64,000 nucleotides of DNA, from assembly GCF_943737015.1 (NCBI RefSeq), contig NZ_CALSFP010000001.1:1736001-1800000 (forward strand). Direction: 5' to 3'. The stretch comes from Staphylococcus sp. Marseille-Q5304. Its GTDB lineage: Bacteria; Bacillota; Bacilli; Staphylococcales; Staphylococcaceae. Positions 28,989-38,258 of the stretch are shown piece after piece (position 1 is the stretch's first letter; every line of letters begins with the position of its first letter). The translations under genes and the position numbers were made by a program. The notes under the pieces are model-generated. The model was not told the origin of the DNA and ran no database searches. It saw only the letters and a list, made by a program, of their open reading frames with translations.

Positions 28989-29912
28989 TTATCCTCCTAA
29001 ATATTCAATCCAAGTATGATGCGCACCTAAATCTAGTGCATTCTGTGCAATCTTTTCAGCTATATCAATGCTTGCAGCTAGCATAATCATGCTACCGCCA
29101 CGTCCACCACCTGTTAACTTACCAGCGATAGCACCTTGGGACATACTTGATTTGATTAGTTTCTCAATTTTTTCATGACTCACAGTTAATGTGCGTAAGT
29201 AATCTTGGCACAAATTAAATACTGAAGCTAACTTTAAGAAATTAGAGTGTTCTATTGATTCACTCGCTTCAAATACTAACTTACCAATTTGTTTAATATA
29301 CTGCTTATATGTGTTGTCATTGTTACATAGTTGATGTACGTCTTCTACAGCTTGTTTCGTAGATCCTCTTACACCCGTATCGATCACAATCATATAACCT
29401 TTTAAGGATAAAGGTTTAAGTTGTGTGACACGACCTTTATGGAACCAAACTGGTTTATTGGAAACAATCGTTTGTGTATCAATGCCACTCGGTTTACCAT
29501 GAGCAATACGTTCTGCCCAGTTCGCTTCTTCGATAAGTTGTGCATCAGTTAAAGGCTTGTTGATATAGTCGAAACTTGCACGTACGAAAGCAACTGCCAT
29601 GGCTGCACTTGAGCCTAGTCCTCTTGAAGCAGGCAAATTCGTTTCAATCGTTACCTTGATTGGTGTATTGATATGATATTGTTCAATAAAACGATCTATG
29701 ACTGATTTTAAATGCTCTGGCGCATATATTAATTCACCTTCATATACATCGCTATTCACGTACGATTGACTATTCTGTTCTAATTCATCAATCGACGCTC
29801 TCACTATTCCAGTCGTGAAGGGGATTGCAATTGCAGGTTCGCCGAATGTCACTGCATGTTCACCTATTAATATTACTTTTCCATTTGCTTCCCCATATCC
29901 GTGTTGTCCCAT
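28989..29912 (-). CDS. mvaK1: Mevalonate kinase
   Basis: Mevalonate kinase phosphorylates mevalonate at the first committed kinase step. The 307-residue protein has GKVILIGEHAVTFGEPAIA (substrate site), LPASRGLGSSAAMAVAF (ATP loop) and KLTGGGRGGSMIML (C-terminal GHMP motif). ATG 29912 was chosen over the GTG at 29924 because AAGGTGA lies at the right distance and the length then matches S. aureus. It is the first gene of the operon; its promoter lies in the 600-bp gap upstream. Confidence 0.95.
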   Translation of the reverse strand: MGQHGYGEANGKVILIGEHAVTFGEPAIAIPFTTGIVRASIDELEQNSQSYVNSDVYEGELIYAPEHLKSVIDRFIEQYHINTPIKVTIETNLPASRGLGSSAAMAVAFVRASFDYINKPLTDAQLIEEANWAERIAHGKPSGIDTQTIVSNKPVWFHKGRVTQLKPLSLKGYMIVIDTGVRGSTKQAVEDVHQLCNNDNTYKQYIKQIGKLVFEASESIEHSNFLKLASVFNLCQDYLRTLTVSHEKIEKLIKSSMSQGAIAGKLTGGGRGGSMIMLAASIDIAEKIAQNALDLGAHHTWIEYLGG

Positions 29913-30397
29913 TTTCCTAATCACCTTAATATATTCATTAAATTTATGGTTTAGACATCATTAATTGATGGGCAGTTCAACAGCTTACATTTTACAATGT
30001 CCCGTAAATTGCAGTGTTGGGCTAAAACCATATTTTCTTTTATTTATCGATCGATCTAATTACAATTGGTTGTTAGTGCTCGTAGTTATGTAAAATCTTG
30101 ATAGATACTGTAGAAGATGTTTTTACCATTTTATATTACCTTACATATGAACATAACTCTATACAACTATAGTCATAGATATTATGAAACACATCTCTTG
30201 AAAATTAATACCAGATACTAATAATTTTTAACATGTACATATTATAAAACGCTTTAACATTATATTCAAAAAGTACACTTTATTTCGTATGAAAGTGTAA
30301 ATAATTATTATTTTAGACTACACTTTGTCTATATTACTTTTTCAATAATATAATTCAACAATTTATCAAAGAATAAGTAGAATTTTTATTGCCATAT
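29913..30397. other. Long gap upstream of the mevalonate operon
   Basis: No gene is supported on either strand over nearly 500 bp. It should hold the mvaK1 promoter. A TTGAAC element lies near 29978 on the minus strand, but its -10 (TGTCTA with a preceding TG) is poor. Otherwise I see only AT-rich sequence. Confidence 0.5.
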
Positions 30398-30446
30398 AAA
30401 AACCCTAAAAAGTCGTTGTTTGGGCTCGTACTTTTTAGGGTTTTTG
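30398..30446. terminator. Terminator downstream of lipL
   Basis: AAAACCCTAAAAAGT pairs perfectly with ACTTTTTAGGGTTTT, with T-runs in both directions. It lies about 80 nt after the lipL stop. Confidence 0.9.
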
Positions 30447-30526
30447 TCATATTTATTATGTGGTTGATGCCATTGTGACTTATAAAGTTTTACTGAATTT
30501 AAATTATAAAATATATGTCAATCTTA

Positions 30527-31369
30527 CTACGCTTCGTTCATTTTTTGATTTAGTTTCGCGTTACGCTCAATCATTTTCTCAAAGTACACTTCATATCTCT
30601 CATACTCATTGTCCGTCATAGGATCCATATTGAGTTGCCCGCCTAAATCTTTAATTGCATGTAGTAATTTAAACATGACATCTTGGACAGTTAGAGATTG
30701 ACCTAACAATGTATTGAGAGAAGCCATACATTCAGGATCGATATCTGGGTATTTAAATTTAGTTTCTTCTCCCTTTAATGCATGTTCATAAAACGTCTTC
30801 ATCATCGCTGCCCGTTCACTTCCATCACCTTCAACACAAAGGTACACTTGGACAGCTATGCCGCCACGCACGCGTCGTTGAGAAATACCTGCAAATTTCT
30901 TACCGTTGATACTTAAGTCAAATTTACCTGGACAATAGGATTGTTCAATTTCATGTGTTTCTATTTCCACATCTTCATCTTCGAACATTTTTGCGACTAA
31001 TAAATACATGACGGTAAACGCTTCATCTATTGTTGTTTCATTCTTTCCTTTAAAAATCAATGAAATGTTAAGAATACCTTGATCTAATACCACGCCAAGG
31101 CCTCCGGAATTTCTGACAATCGCATTATAGCCTTGTTGCTCCGTTAAATAACGGATACCATCTTGCAAGTAAGGTAATCTCGAATCGTGGATACCTAATA
31201 TGACTGTATGTTGATGTACCCATGTGCGAACTACATTACTAGATAAAGACTTGCCAACACTTTCAGAGAAAGTATCGTCAAACGCGAAAGATTGCATTGG
31301 CGCTAACCCTGAAGAATGATCAATGTAACGCCAATTAATATGATTAAAATATTTAGCTGCTAAATCCAT
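30527..31369 (-). CDS. lipL: Octanoyl-[GcvH]:protein N-octanoyltransferase / lipoyl amidotransferase
   Basis: LipL transfers octanoyl or lipoyl groups from GcvH to the E2 subunits of 2-oxoacid dehydrogenases. The 280-residue BPL/LplA-fold protein has the motif SYCPGKFDLSINGKKFAGISQRR, with Cys146 as the probable acyl-thioester nucleophile. It also has the GGLGVVLDQGILNISLIF strand. The pta-lipL order is the same as in S. aureus. The start is 2 nt after the pta stop, so the two are cotranscribed. Confidence 0.93.
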   Translation of the reverse strand: MDLAAKYFNHINWRYIDHSSGLAPMQSFAFDDTFSESVGKSLSSNVVRTWVHQHTVILGIHDSRLPYLQDGIRYLTEQQGYNAIVRNSGGLGVVLDQGILNISLIFKGKNETTIDEAFTVMYLLVAKMFEDEDVEIETHEIEQSYCPGKFDLSINGKKFAGISQRRVRGGIAVQVYLCVEGDGSERAAMMKTFYEHALKGEETKFKYPDIDPECMASLNTLLGQSLTVQDVMFKLLHAIKDLGGQLNMDPMTDNEYERYEVYFEKMIERNAKLNQKMNEA

Positions 31370-31371
31370 AA

Positions 31372-32355
31372 TTACAGTGTTTGAGCTGCAGTAATGATTG
31401 ATAGATTAAATACGTCTTCAGTTGAGCAACCTCTTGATAAGTCATTAACAGGTGAATTTAACCCTTGTAATACAGGACCTACTGCATCATAACCGCCTAA
31501 ACGTTGTGCAATTTTGTATCCAATATTTCCAGCTTCTAAACTTGGGAAGATGAATACATTTGCGTTACCTTGAATATCAGCTTCTGGCGCCTTTTTCTTA
31601 GCTACTTCTGGGACAATAGCAGCATCAAATTGGAATTCACCATCGATTTGGACATCTTCCAGTTGTTCTGATTTAAGTTTATCTTTAGCAAAGTCGACAG
31701 CTTGAGCAACCTTTTCAACGTCATCTGATTTTGCTGAACCTTTAGTTGAGAAGCTGAGCATAGCTACGCGTGGATCCATGCCAAAGCTTTTAGCCGTTTT
31801 AGCACTTTCAACTGCAACTTCTGCTAAATCCTGTGCTTCTAACTTAGGATTGATGGCACAGTCACCAAAGACATATTGTTCGTCTCCTTTAATCATGAAG
31901 AAAACACCTGATGTTTTAGAAACGCCTGGTTTAGTCTTAATAATTTGTAATGCAGGACGTACCGTATCTCCAGTAGAATGTGCTGCACCACTCACGAGGC
32001 CTTGTGCTTTACCAGTGTAAACGAGCATTGTACCAAAGTAATTGACATCATTTAACATATCTTGTGCTTGTTCTTCGGTTGCTTTACCATTACGACGTTC
32101 AACAAATGCATTGACTAATTCTTCTTTTAATTCACTTGTTGCAGGGTTAATGATTTCTAATTGTGAAATATCTAAACCTTTGTCATTCGCTAAAGCTTTA
32201 ATGCTATCTTCATCACCTAATACAATTGGATTTACGTAATTTGTTTGGTGCAACTCTGTAGCTGCTTTTAACACACGCTCATCTTCACCTTCAGGCAATA
32301 CAATACTCACTTGTTTACCTGATAGCTTGTCTTTTAATACATCTAATAAAGTCAT
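31372..32355 (-). CDS. pta: Phosphate acetyltransferase
   Basis: Pta interconverts acetyl-CoA and acetyl phosphate, feeding overflow acetate production with AckA. The 327-residue protein is a single PTA_PTB domain. Landmarks are LPEGEDERVLKAA, LVSGAAHSTGDTVRPALQIIKT, VFGDCAINPKLEAQDLAEVA and the C-terminal NDLSRGCSTEDV. It lacks the N-terminal regulatory domain of enterobacterial Pta, as usual in Firmicutes (EutD/Pta short form). Ribosome-binding site TAGGAGGG. Confidence 0.95.
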   Translation of the reverse strand: MTLLDVLKDKLSGKQVSIVLPEGEDERVLKAATELHQTNYVNPIVLGDEDSIKALANDKGLDISQLEIINPATSELKEELVNAFVERRNGKATEEQAQDMLNDVNYFGTMLVYTGKAQGLVSGAAHSTGDTVRPALQIIKTKPGVSKTSGVFFMIKGDEQYVFGDCAINPKLEAQDLAEVAVESAKTAKSFGMDPRVAMLSFSTKGSAKSDDVEKVAQAVDFAKDKLKSEQLEDVQIDGEFQFDAAIVPEVAKKKAPEADIQGNANVFIFPSLEAGNIGYKIAQRLGGYDAVGPVLQGLNSPVNDLSRGCSTEDVFNLSIITAAQTL

Positions 32356-32436
32356 AGTGCCCTCCTAGAATTTAAAATTATTCCTTTTATCAGTATTATA
32401 CGTCATATTTTTATATAATGCCATGACACTAATTTG

Positions 32437-32532
32437 AGAGAGGAACAGAAATCGAATTTTCTAAATAAAGTTTTCGAGTCCCACCTAATTGATAAAGAGG
32501 CTGAGACATCTATATTTGTCCCAGCATCCTTT
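32437..32532 (+). repeat. Interspersed repeat, copy 2
   Basis: It has the same blocks as the other copies: GAGGAACAGAAATCGAATTTT, then CGAGTCCCACC, then GGCTGAGACATCTATATTTG and TCCCAGC. It lies between the divergent pta and hemQ genes, so it sits in the hemQ promoter region. Its TTGTCC end is 16 nt from a TAAAAT. Confidence 0.8.
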
Positions 32533-32580
32533 TATGATAAAATTTACGTGTATACAAATGTTAAAGAAGGAGCGATTTAA

Positions 32581-33330
32581 ATGCCACAAGCACCAGAAAC
32601 TTTAGACGGTTGGTACAGTTTACATTTATTTTATGCTGTTGACTGGACAAGCCTACGTTTAGTACAAGAAGAAGAAAGACAACAACTTGTTGAAGAGTTA
32701 CAAGCATTTTTAAACAAACACGAAGAAGCACGTACAAACAACGTTGGTGATCACGCCTTTTATAATATTATGGGTCAAAAGGCCGACATTTTACTTTGGG
32801 CATTACGTCCTGAAATGAAAGATTTAAACCAGTTTGAGAACGAATTTAACAAATTAAAAATCATGGATTTCTTAATCCCTACTTATTCATTTGTCTCAAT
32901 TATTGAATTAGGCAATTACCTAGCTGGTAAATCTGATGAAGATCCATATGAAAACCCACACATCAAACCAAGATTGTATCCAGAATTACCACAATCAGAA
33001 TACATTTGCTTCTATCCAATGGATAAACGTCGTAATGAAACATATAACTGGTATATGTTACCTTTAGAAAAACGCCAAGAACTTATGTATAATCACGGCA
33101 AAATCGGTCGTCAGTATGCTGGTAAAATCAAACAATTCATCACTGGTTCAGTCGGTTTCGATGATTATGAATGGGGCGTGACGCTTTTCGCTGACGATCC
33201 ATTACAATTTAAGAAGATTGTATATGAAATGAGATTCGACGAAACAACAGCACGTTACGGTGACTTCGGTAGTTTCTACGTAGGACACATTCTTAAAAAA
33301 GAAGAATTGCAAGGATTTTTCGAACTTTAA
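32581..33330 (+). CDS. hemQ: Coproheme decarboxylase HemQ
   Basis: HemQ (ChdC) makes the last step of the coproporphyrin-dependent haem pathway of Gram-positive bacteria, oxidatively decarboxylating coproheme to haem b. The 249-residue chlorite-dismutase-fold protein has [19 protein letters not shown] at the start and the haem-pocket helix [21 protein letters not shown] with the proximal His. The closing [19 protein letters not shown] is typical. It is divergent from pta, as in S. aureus. GAAGGAGCG is the ribosome-binding site. Confidence 0.96.
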   Translation: MPQAPETLDGWYSLHLFYAVDWTSLRLVQEEERQQLVEELQAFLNKHEEARTNNVGDHAFYNIMGQKADILLWALRPEMKDLNQFENEFNKLKIMDFLIPTYSFVSIIELGNYLAGKSDEDPYENPHIKPRLYPELPQSEYICFYPMDKRRNETYNWYMLPLEKRQELMYNHGKIGRQYAGKIKQFITGSVGFDDYEWGVTLFADDPLQFKKIVYEMRFDETTARYGDFGSFYVGHILKKEELQGFFEL

Positions 33331-33354
33331 CGTTAAAACTTTATAATATTAACT

Positions 33355-33396
33355 AAAGCCACATCCAATGTTTAAACATTGAATGTGGCTTTTTAT
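33355..33396 (+). terminator. hemQ terminator
   Basis: AAAGCCACATCCAATGTTT pairs with AAACATTGAATGTGGCTTT and is followed by TTTATAA. It lies 25 nt after the stop codon. Confidence 0.9.
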
Positions 33397-33455
33397 AAAT
33401 TGCTTCGTATTTACTTTGGAAATATAAATAGTAGCATTGAATTGTCCGAAACAGA

Positions 33456-33619
33456 AGGGAGTGGGACAGAAATCGAATTTTTAATAAAGCTTTCGTAGTC
33501 CCACCCCGGCAAGGATGACTAGAATTGAAAAAAGCTTGATATAAGCGCATTTCAATTTAGACATCTACTGCCAATTTGACAAAGAGTCTGAGACGCCTAT
33601 TTTTGTCTCAGACTCTTTA
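33456..33619 (+). repeat. Interspersed repeat, copy 3 (longest)
   Basis: It is about 164 bp long. Blocks: GGGAGTGGGACAGAAATCG, AAAGCTTTCGTAGTCCCACC, GGCAAGGATGACTAGAATTG, TTGATATAAGC, and the terminal hairpin GAGTCTGAGACGCC...GTCTCAGACTC. No gene is seen from 33331 to 33847 apart from this and the hemQ terminator. Confidence 0.85.
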
Positions 33620-33847
33620 AGTGTGTGTTTGGGAGAACTTTAATCACACTTAAACTTATTAACTGCTACTATCATTGTTACATTGTCGCTACTCAATAAA
33701 CATATAAAACAGTTAACTACTTATATATTATCCGATATAATATTTTTGAAACATAATTGTCTTGTAAAAAGTGGTGACACTATAAGTTAGATGGTAACTT
33801 AAAATAATATGTCTGTCATCTTACTTGTTCAAGGCCATTTCTATGTT

Positions 33848-35263
33848 TTAAACTGCGTTGTTTTCACCATCATCCATCGATTTTAAAAACAAAGCAGGCA
33901 CTATAATAATCATTAATATTATTATCGAAATACCGAAGCCTAGATGATAAGCAGTAGCTATATTTAAATTTGATACATGTACATATGTTAAGGCCGCGGA
34001 AGTGATCGATGCCATTAAAGCAGATCCAAAACTAGAGCCAATATTTTCAATCATATTAATACCTACACCCGCTTCAGATATGGCTTTAGAGTTCAGTCCG
34101 ATATAAGCAGAATTAGTTAATGGCAACATAATACCTCCAACAAATAAACCACGTATAAACAATGCAATCACATCAAAAATAATAGGTGTAGATTGCGAGA
34201 TAAAAATAAACGGCAAAGTCCCAATTACTGAACAACTGACACATATAATAATTACAATTTTCGCACCATATTGGTCAGTTAGACGTCCAATATACGGTCT
34301 TGCTATAAGCATACCAATACCTTGCGGCATGAGTAACATCGCTGCTTCTGTTTCATTAAAGCCATTAATTTGTTGAAAGAAAATAGGAAATAAAATCATC
34401 GGACCGAGGATAGCAATGTTCGCTAAGAATAGTCCTAAACTAGATAAACCGTAATTTCTCTGTTTAAATAATGTCGTAGGTAACACAGTAGCGTAATTTT
34501 TCTTACGATTATAAATTAAATAGATAACAGCTAGTACGATAGCACTCAAAAATGTCACTATTGTTTCAAAATTAGTGAAACTTGCTTTTTTCGAAGCTTC
34601 GGTCACGCTTTCTATGAATAACACGCTGATGAGTGATAACAAAATCACGCCTAGGATGTCTAACCTTTTAGAACGATTAATCGGTAAAAACGAAGGCAAT
34701 TCCTTAACCATGATAGGTACTAACACCAAAGTGATTATGACATTAATAAAGAAAATCCAGTGCCATGAGGCCATATGAACGATGAATCCACCTAACACTG
34801 GTCCAAATATAGGACCAAGTATCATCGGCGTGCTCACGATTGCCATAACTCGGCCTAAATATTGTTCTCCTGCAATTTTAACGAGCATCGTCGACATTAA
34901 AGTCGTAATAATACCTGCACTAAATCCTTGAATTAGCCGTAATATAATGAACATTTGAATCGTCCAACTCAACCCCAAACCAATTGATACGAGACCAAAT
35001 AGGGTTGCAGCAAAGATGAAAACCTTTTTACTATTAAATTGGTCCATGAACCAACCTGAAATCGGCACGGCAATCGCCAATGCCAATACATAACCTGTTA
35101 TGCTCCATTGTACGATGTCCAATGGTACTTTAAATTCTTGGGTCAATTGATTCACTGCGATATTCACCATAGTAGAATCTAACATCGGCGCAATTGCTCC
35201 CAAGGCAAGTGCCCATGCTGGTTTCATAATATCGGCAGGAATCTTTGTAGATTGTTGAGACAA
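33848..35263 (-). CDS. 14-TM MFS drug exporter (DHA2 family)
   Basis: The 471-residue protein belongs to the EmrB/QacA (DHA2) drug:H+ antiporters. Motif A-like GWFMDQFNSKKVF, motif C GPIFGPVLGGFI and motif D1 LDSTMVNIAVNQL are visible among about 14 helices. Start is TTG 35263, seven nt after AAGGAGG; an ATG 11 codons upstream would put the site inside the frame. It lies 77 nt downstream of a marR gene, with two operator copies and a promoter in between, so export is probably induced by a MarR ligand. The substrate is unknown. Confidence 0.87.
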   Translation of the reverse strand: MSQQSTKIPADIMKPAWALALGAIAPMLDSTMVNIAVNQLTQEFKVPLDIVQWSITGYVLALAIAVPISGWFMDQFNSKKVFIFAATLFGLVSIGLGLSWTIQMFIILRLIQGFSAGIITTLMSTMLVKIAGEQYLGRVMAIVSTPMILGPIFGPVLGGFIVHMASWHWIFFINVIITLVLVPIMVKELPSFLPINRSKRLDILGVILLSLISVLFIESVTEASKKASFTNFETIVTFLSAIVLAVIYLIYNRKKNYATVLPTTLFKQRNYGLSSLGLFLANIAILGPMILFPIFFQQINGFNETEAAMLLMPQGIGMLIARPYIGRLTDQYGAKIVIIICVSCSVIGTLPFIFISQSTPIIFDVIALFIRGLFVGGIMLPLTNSAYIGLNSKAISEAGVGINMIENIGSSFGSALMASITSAALTYVHVSNLNIATAYHLGFGISIIILMIIIVPALFLKSMDDGENNAV

Positions 35264-35277
35264 AAACAACCCTCCTT

Positions 35278-35297
35278 TTTGTTTCTCCGTCAACAAA
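35278..35297 (-). promoter_or_regulatory. MarR operator, proximal copy
   Basis: TTTGTT and AACAAA arms flank an 8-nt centre. The centre differs from the distal copy mainly in the three bases after GAC. The operator lies just before the ribosome-binding site of the exporter gene. Confidence 0.75.
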
Positions 35298-35325
35298 ATA
35301 TAACGTATTTTTGTTTCCTAGTCAA
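35297..35325 (-). promoter_or_regulatory. Promoter of the exporter gene
   Basis: TTGACT (35320-35325) and TATATT (35297-35302) are 17 nt apart on the minus strand. The -35 lies inside the distal operator, and the transcript would start in the proximal operator. A bound regulator should therefore block the promoter. Confidence 0.8.
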
Positions 35326-35329
35326 CAAA
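35310..35329 (-). promoter_or_regulatory. MarR operator, distal copy
   Basis: The same TTTGTT-N8-AACAAA palindrome as at 35278, 32 bp upstream (three helical turns), with the promoter -35 box in its centre. Confidence 0.75.
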
Positions 35330-35340
35330 AAGAAAGGCGA

Positions 35341-35811
35341 TTAATTATTTTTTTGTGTCCCTTTGCCTTCAATTTCTTCAGTTAAATGTTGATTGTATTT
35401 TTCAAAAAACGATAACATTACTTCATACTGTTCATCCGTAACTTGGTCAAATACTTCAGCATCTCTTTCACGAAATTGTTGATGCAAACTTTCATGTTTA
35501 TCGAAAATAGCTGTCCCTTTATCAGTAAGTTTAAAATAGACTTCTTTTTTATTGTGTTCATCTTGGTAGCGTTGAATCGCATCCTTATCTATTAATTTCT
35601 TCGTTAATTTACTTATAGCGCCGCGCGTCATAAACATATTGTAAGATAAGTCACTGACATTCGGTTTTGCATGTCTGCCTATTTCTTGGATACAGTGCAC
35701 CTCGCCTGACGTATATCCAGCTAACTCTTGTTCCATAATCGGTTTATTTAATAATACGATTTTGTTATAAACCTGTCTGATTTCATTTAATAATTGTTCT
35801 TCCTTATCCAT
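35341..35811 (-). CDS. MarR family regulator
   Basis: The 156-residue protein is a winged-helix MarR regulator. It has the core LLNEIRQVYNKIV, the HTH segment GRHAKPNVSDLSYNMFMTRGAISKLTKKLIDK, and the wing QDEHNKKEVYFKLTDKGTAIFDKH. Start is ATG 35811 behind AAAGGATGTG. An upstream in-frame extension has no site. It is upstream of and cotranscribed with, or separately controlling, the MFS exporter through the two TTTGTT/AACAAA operators just after its stop codon. Confidence 0.86.
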   Translation of the reverse strand: MDKEEQLLNEIRQVYNKIVLLNKPIMEQELAGYTSGEVHCIQEIGRHAKPNVSDLSYNMFMTRGAISKLTKKLIDKDAIQRYQDEHNKKEVYFKLTDKGTAIFDKHESLHQQFRERDAEVFDQVTDEQYEVMLSFFEKYNQHLTEEIEGKGTQKNN

Positions 35812-35905
35812 AAGTTTCACATCCTTTTCATTGCCTTTAACGTGTTTATCATTATTATGACCAATTTTCCATATATTGAAAAGAAGTTCATTTGTATACC
35901 TATAC

Positions 35906-35946
35906 AAAAAGAGTCTGAGACATCTATTTTTGTCCCAGACTCTTCA
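35906..35946 (-). terminator. Terminal hairpin of repeat family, acting as terminator
   Basis: AAGAGTCTGAGAC pairs with GTCCCAGACTCTT, with T-rich flanks. It is the 3' hairpin of the interspersed repeat without its other blocks, and it lies 8 nt after the APC permease stop. Confidence 0.82.
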
Positions 35947-35953
35947 TTTATAA

Positions 35954-37429
35954 TTATTTATTTGACTTCGTACCTTTAACCATTTTATTTACTTCACTTT
36001 CAGATTTATTTAAAATCAATTTACTTAACGTGTCGTTGTCCATTTTCTTCAATTTAGGATAACGGATGATAAAGAAGATAAGTCCTATTAAGAACCAACC
36101 AGCTAAAGCGATATATGATGGCATTGATAAACCTGCTGGTGAAAATGGCACTAATAATAAAATTAAGAATGCTAATGACATGATTGAACCTATAATTGCA
36201 AATGTCTTATATATCGGTGCATATGTCGGACTATTTTTATCATAGCTAAATAATCGAACTGCAGACAAGCAAGTAACTAAATAAGCGATAGACACACCAG
36301 AAGAAGACATGTTTACAATCCATGTTAATGCTGTTCGACCTAACCAAGGTGCGATTAGAGTTATAGCTACTAAGAAGATAATCGCAACGTAAGGTGTTTT
36401 ATATTTTCTGTGGAGTTTACTGAACATTGAAGGCATGATACCTGAACGTCCCATTGAGAAGAGTAGACGGCTTGAGCTCATTAAGAAACCGTTTAGTCCA
36501 GTAAAGATTCCCATAATTATCGCAATGGCTAAAATGGCTAAACCGATATATCCGAATGCACTTTGTGTCACGGCACCTGTTAACCAAAGGTCACTCTTGC
36601 CGCTTGATTTACTGTGCAACCATCCAGTATAAAGTAACATTAATACGTATGTGAAAGCTGCTGCTAATAAACTATATACTATTAGTTTAAATGTCTTATT
36701 TGGTGAAAAATCAAATTCTTCTGCTGTTTGTGGAATATTATCGAATCCTACATACGCCCATGGTGCTATCGCAACGATAGAGATGATTGATAAGAACCAA
36801 CCCTGTTTTTCACTTTTAAGTGGCTGTAAATTATCCAATGAAAAACCATGACCGAAAAATGAGCCAATGAATAATAATACAATTGTAACTACCATAGCCA
36901 CACAGAAGTAATATTGTAACGATCCTGAAACACTCGTACCTTTAATGGCAATGAACATAAAGATTATTAATAGTACGGATGCAATAAGAATTTCCGTAAT
37001 ATAGACGTCCCATCCTGCAATGGTGTATAACTTACCATGTTCTAACACGCCCGGCATTAAGAATTTAATCAATAAACTAAATGCGGTTGCGTTCAAGGCT
37101 ACTACACATATGTAGCCAAACGTTAAAAACCAGGATGAGAAGAAACTGACGTATCTACCAAATCCTAAAAAACTAAATGCGAAAGCGCCACCAGAAACTG
37201 GAAAGCGTTCAACTAATGCACCATAACTGACTGCAATGAGTATCATCAATAATGCACCAATAACAATACCTATTGCTGATGCGATTGGACCTGCTTTATG
37301 AATCCAATCACCTGGTAGGATAAATGCCCCCCATCCTATACAGGACCCATAGGCAATTGCCCATACAAACTTCTCTGATAGATTTTGTTTTAAATCTCCT
37401 CTATCAACTTGCCTTTCATTTTTGCCCAT
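35954..37429 (-). CDS. APC family amino-acid permease
   Basis: The 491-residue, 12-helix membrane protein belongs to the APC superfamily. Typical features are FVWAIAYGSCIGWGAFILPGDWIHKAG (helix 1, substrate backbone binding Gly motif), FPVSGGAFAFSF and PWAYVGFDNIPQTAEEF. It probably imports or exchanges an amino acid; which one is unknown. ATG 37429 was chosen for AGGTGA 7 nt upstream. It is the last gene of the ung-DUF5327-DUF423-permease set and ends at a terminator. Confidence 0.87.
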   Translation of the reverse strand: MGKNERQVDRGDLKQNLSEKFVWAIAYGSCIGWGAFILPGDWIHKAGPIASAIGIVIGALLMILIAVSYGALVERFPVSGGAFAFSFLGFGRYVSFFSSWFLTFGYICVVALNATAFSLLIKFLMPGVLEHGKLYTIAGWDVYITEILIASVLLIIFMFIAIKGTSVSGSLQYYFCVAMVVTIVLLFIGSFFGHGFSLDNLQPLKSEKQGWFLSIISIVAIAPWAYVGFDNIPQTAEEFDFSPNKTFKLIVYSLLAAAFTYVLMLLYTGWLHSKSSGKSDLWLTGAVTQSAFGYIGLAILAIAIIMGIFTGLNGFLMSSSRLLFSMGRSGIMPSMFSKLHRKYKTPYVAIIFLVAITLIAPWLGRTALTWIVNMSSSGVSIAYLVTCLSAVRLFSYDKNSPTYAPIYKTFAIIGSIMSLAFLILLLVPFSPAGLSMPSYIALAGWFLIGLIFFIIRYPKLKKMDNDTLSKLILNKSESEVNKMVKGTKSNK

Positions 37430-37491
37430 AAAAAAATTCACCTCATGGGTTGTATTATAACCAAAAGGTGAATCCTTAAACAACGTAAATT

Positions 37492-37857
37492 TTACAATTT
37501 AAAGGCAGCGATAACGAGTAATAACCAACTCACGATGAATAACACACCGCCGATTGGAGTAATCGCACCTAATATACGGATTTGAGTTAGTGCTAATACG
37601 TATAGTGAACCACTGAAAAATACAATACCAAAGAACATTAACCAACCTGCCCAATTAATATGAATGGGTGTTGTACCGGTAATAATTCCAAGTAGGATTA
37701 ATCCTAAACCATGATACATTTGATATGTTGTGGCTTTCTCCCAAACATTCATGTATTTATCAGACAGTTTTCCTTCCAAACCGTGTGCACCAAATGCACC
37801 TGTTCCTACTGCCATAAGAGCATTGAGCGCTCCTAGAATAATAAAAACTTTCATCAT
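37492..37857 (-). CDS. DUF423 family membrane protein (YwdK-like)
   Basis: The 121-residue protein has four hydrophobic helices. The signature [35 protein letters not shown] and the ending [12 protein letters not shown] match DUF423 (YwdK/YgdD), a small inner-membrane family of unknown function. Gene order with ung and DUF5327 is like the ywd cluster in B. subtilis. Confidence 0.86.
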   Translation of the reverse strand: MMKVFIILGALNALMAVGTGAFGAHGLEGKLSDKYMNVWEKATTYQMYHGLGLILLGIITGTTPIHINWAGWLMFFGIVFFSGSLYVLALTQIRILGAITPIGGVLFIVSWLLLVIAAFKL

Positions 37858-37878
37858 AATATGATTATCCTTTCTCTA

Positions 37879-38256
37879 TTAGAAATCAAAAATTGAATCT
37901 CCATTACCTATGCCATCGTCCGTCTTAAGGTTAGACGATGTCGTCATATCTGACGAAGAATGGGATTGAGCTGACTTATATGGTACTTTCGCCCCCATCG
38001 CTTTCAGTTCTGCATCAGAAATACTCTGATTCTTAGAAGCTTGCTGTTGTGAGGGTTGTGTAGCTGCTAACTCCGTAGAACTTGGTGTTTCATATAAATC
38101 AGTATGTTGTGAACGTTGTCCGCTTTTATCGGTAGCAATCAATTCCGTCAATTTATAAATCGCATACATATGCTTTTCAAATTCTACCTCTGATGTGGAC
38201 TCATCTGCAGAAACGAGTTCTTGTTCTATTAACTGAATCATTTTCTCTTTTTCCAT
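37879..38256 (-). CDS. DUF5327 family protein (YwdI-like)
   Basis: The 125-residue protein has a helical N-terminus (MIQLIEQELVSADESTSEVEFEKHM read as start landmarks) and then a low-complexity Ser/Gln/Thr-rich part (TQPSQQQASKN, SHSSSDMTTSS). It ends with GNGDSIFDF. It resembles YwdI of B. subtilis, which is also next to ung. The function is unknown. It starts 2 nt after the ung stop. Confidence 0.78.
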   Translation of the reverse strand: MEKEKMIQLIEQELVSADESTSEVEFEKHMYAIYKLTELIATDKSGQRSQHTDLYETPSSTELAATQPSQQQASKNQSISDAELKAMGAKVPYKSAQSHSSSDMTTSSNLKTDDGIGNGDSIFDF

Positions 38257-38258
38257 AG

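Noticed and set aside
33353-33550. 65-codon minus-strand frame after hemQ
   Set aside because: It consists of the terminator and repeat copy 3, so its codons are repeat sequence.
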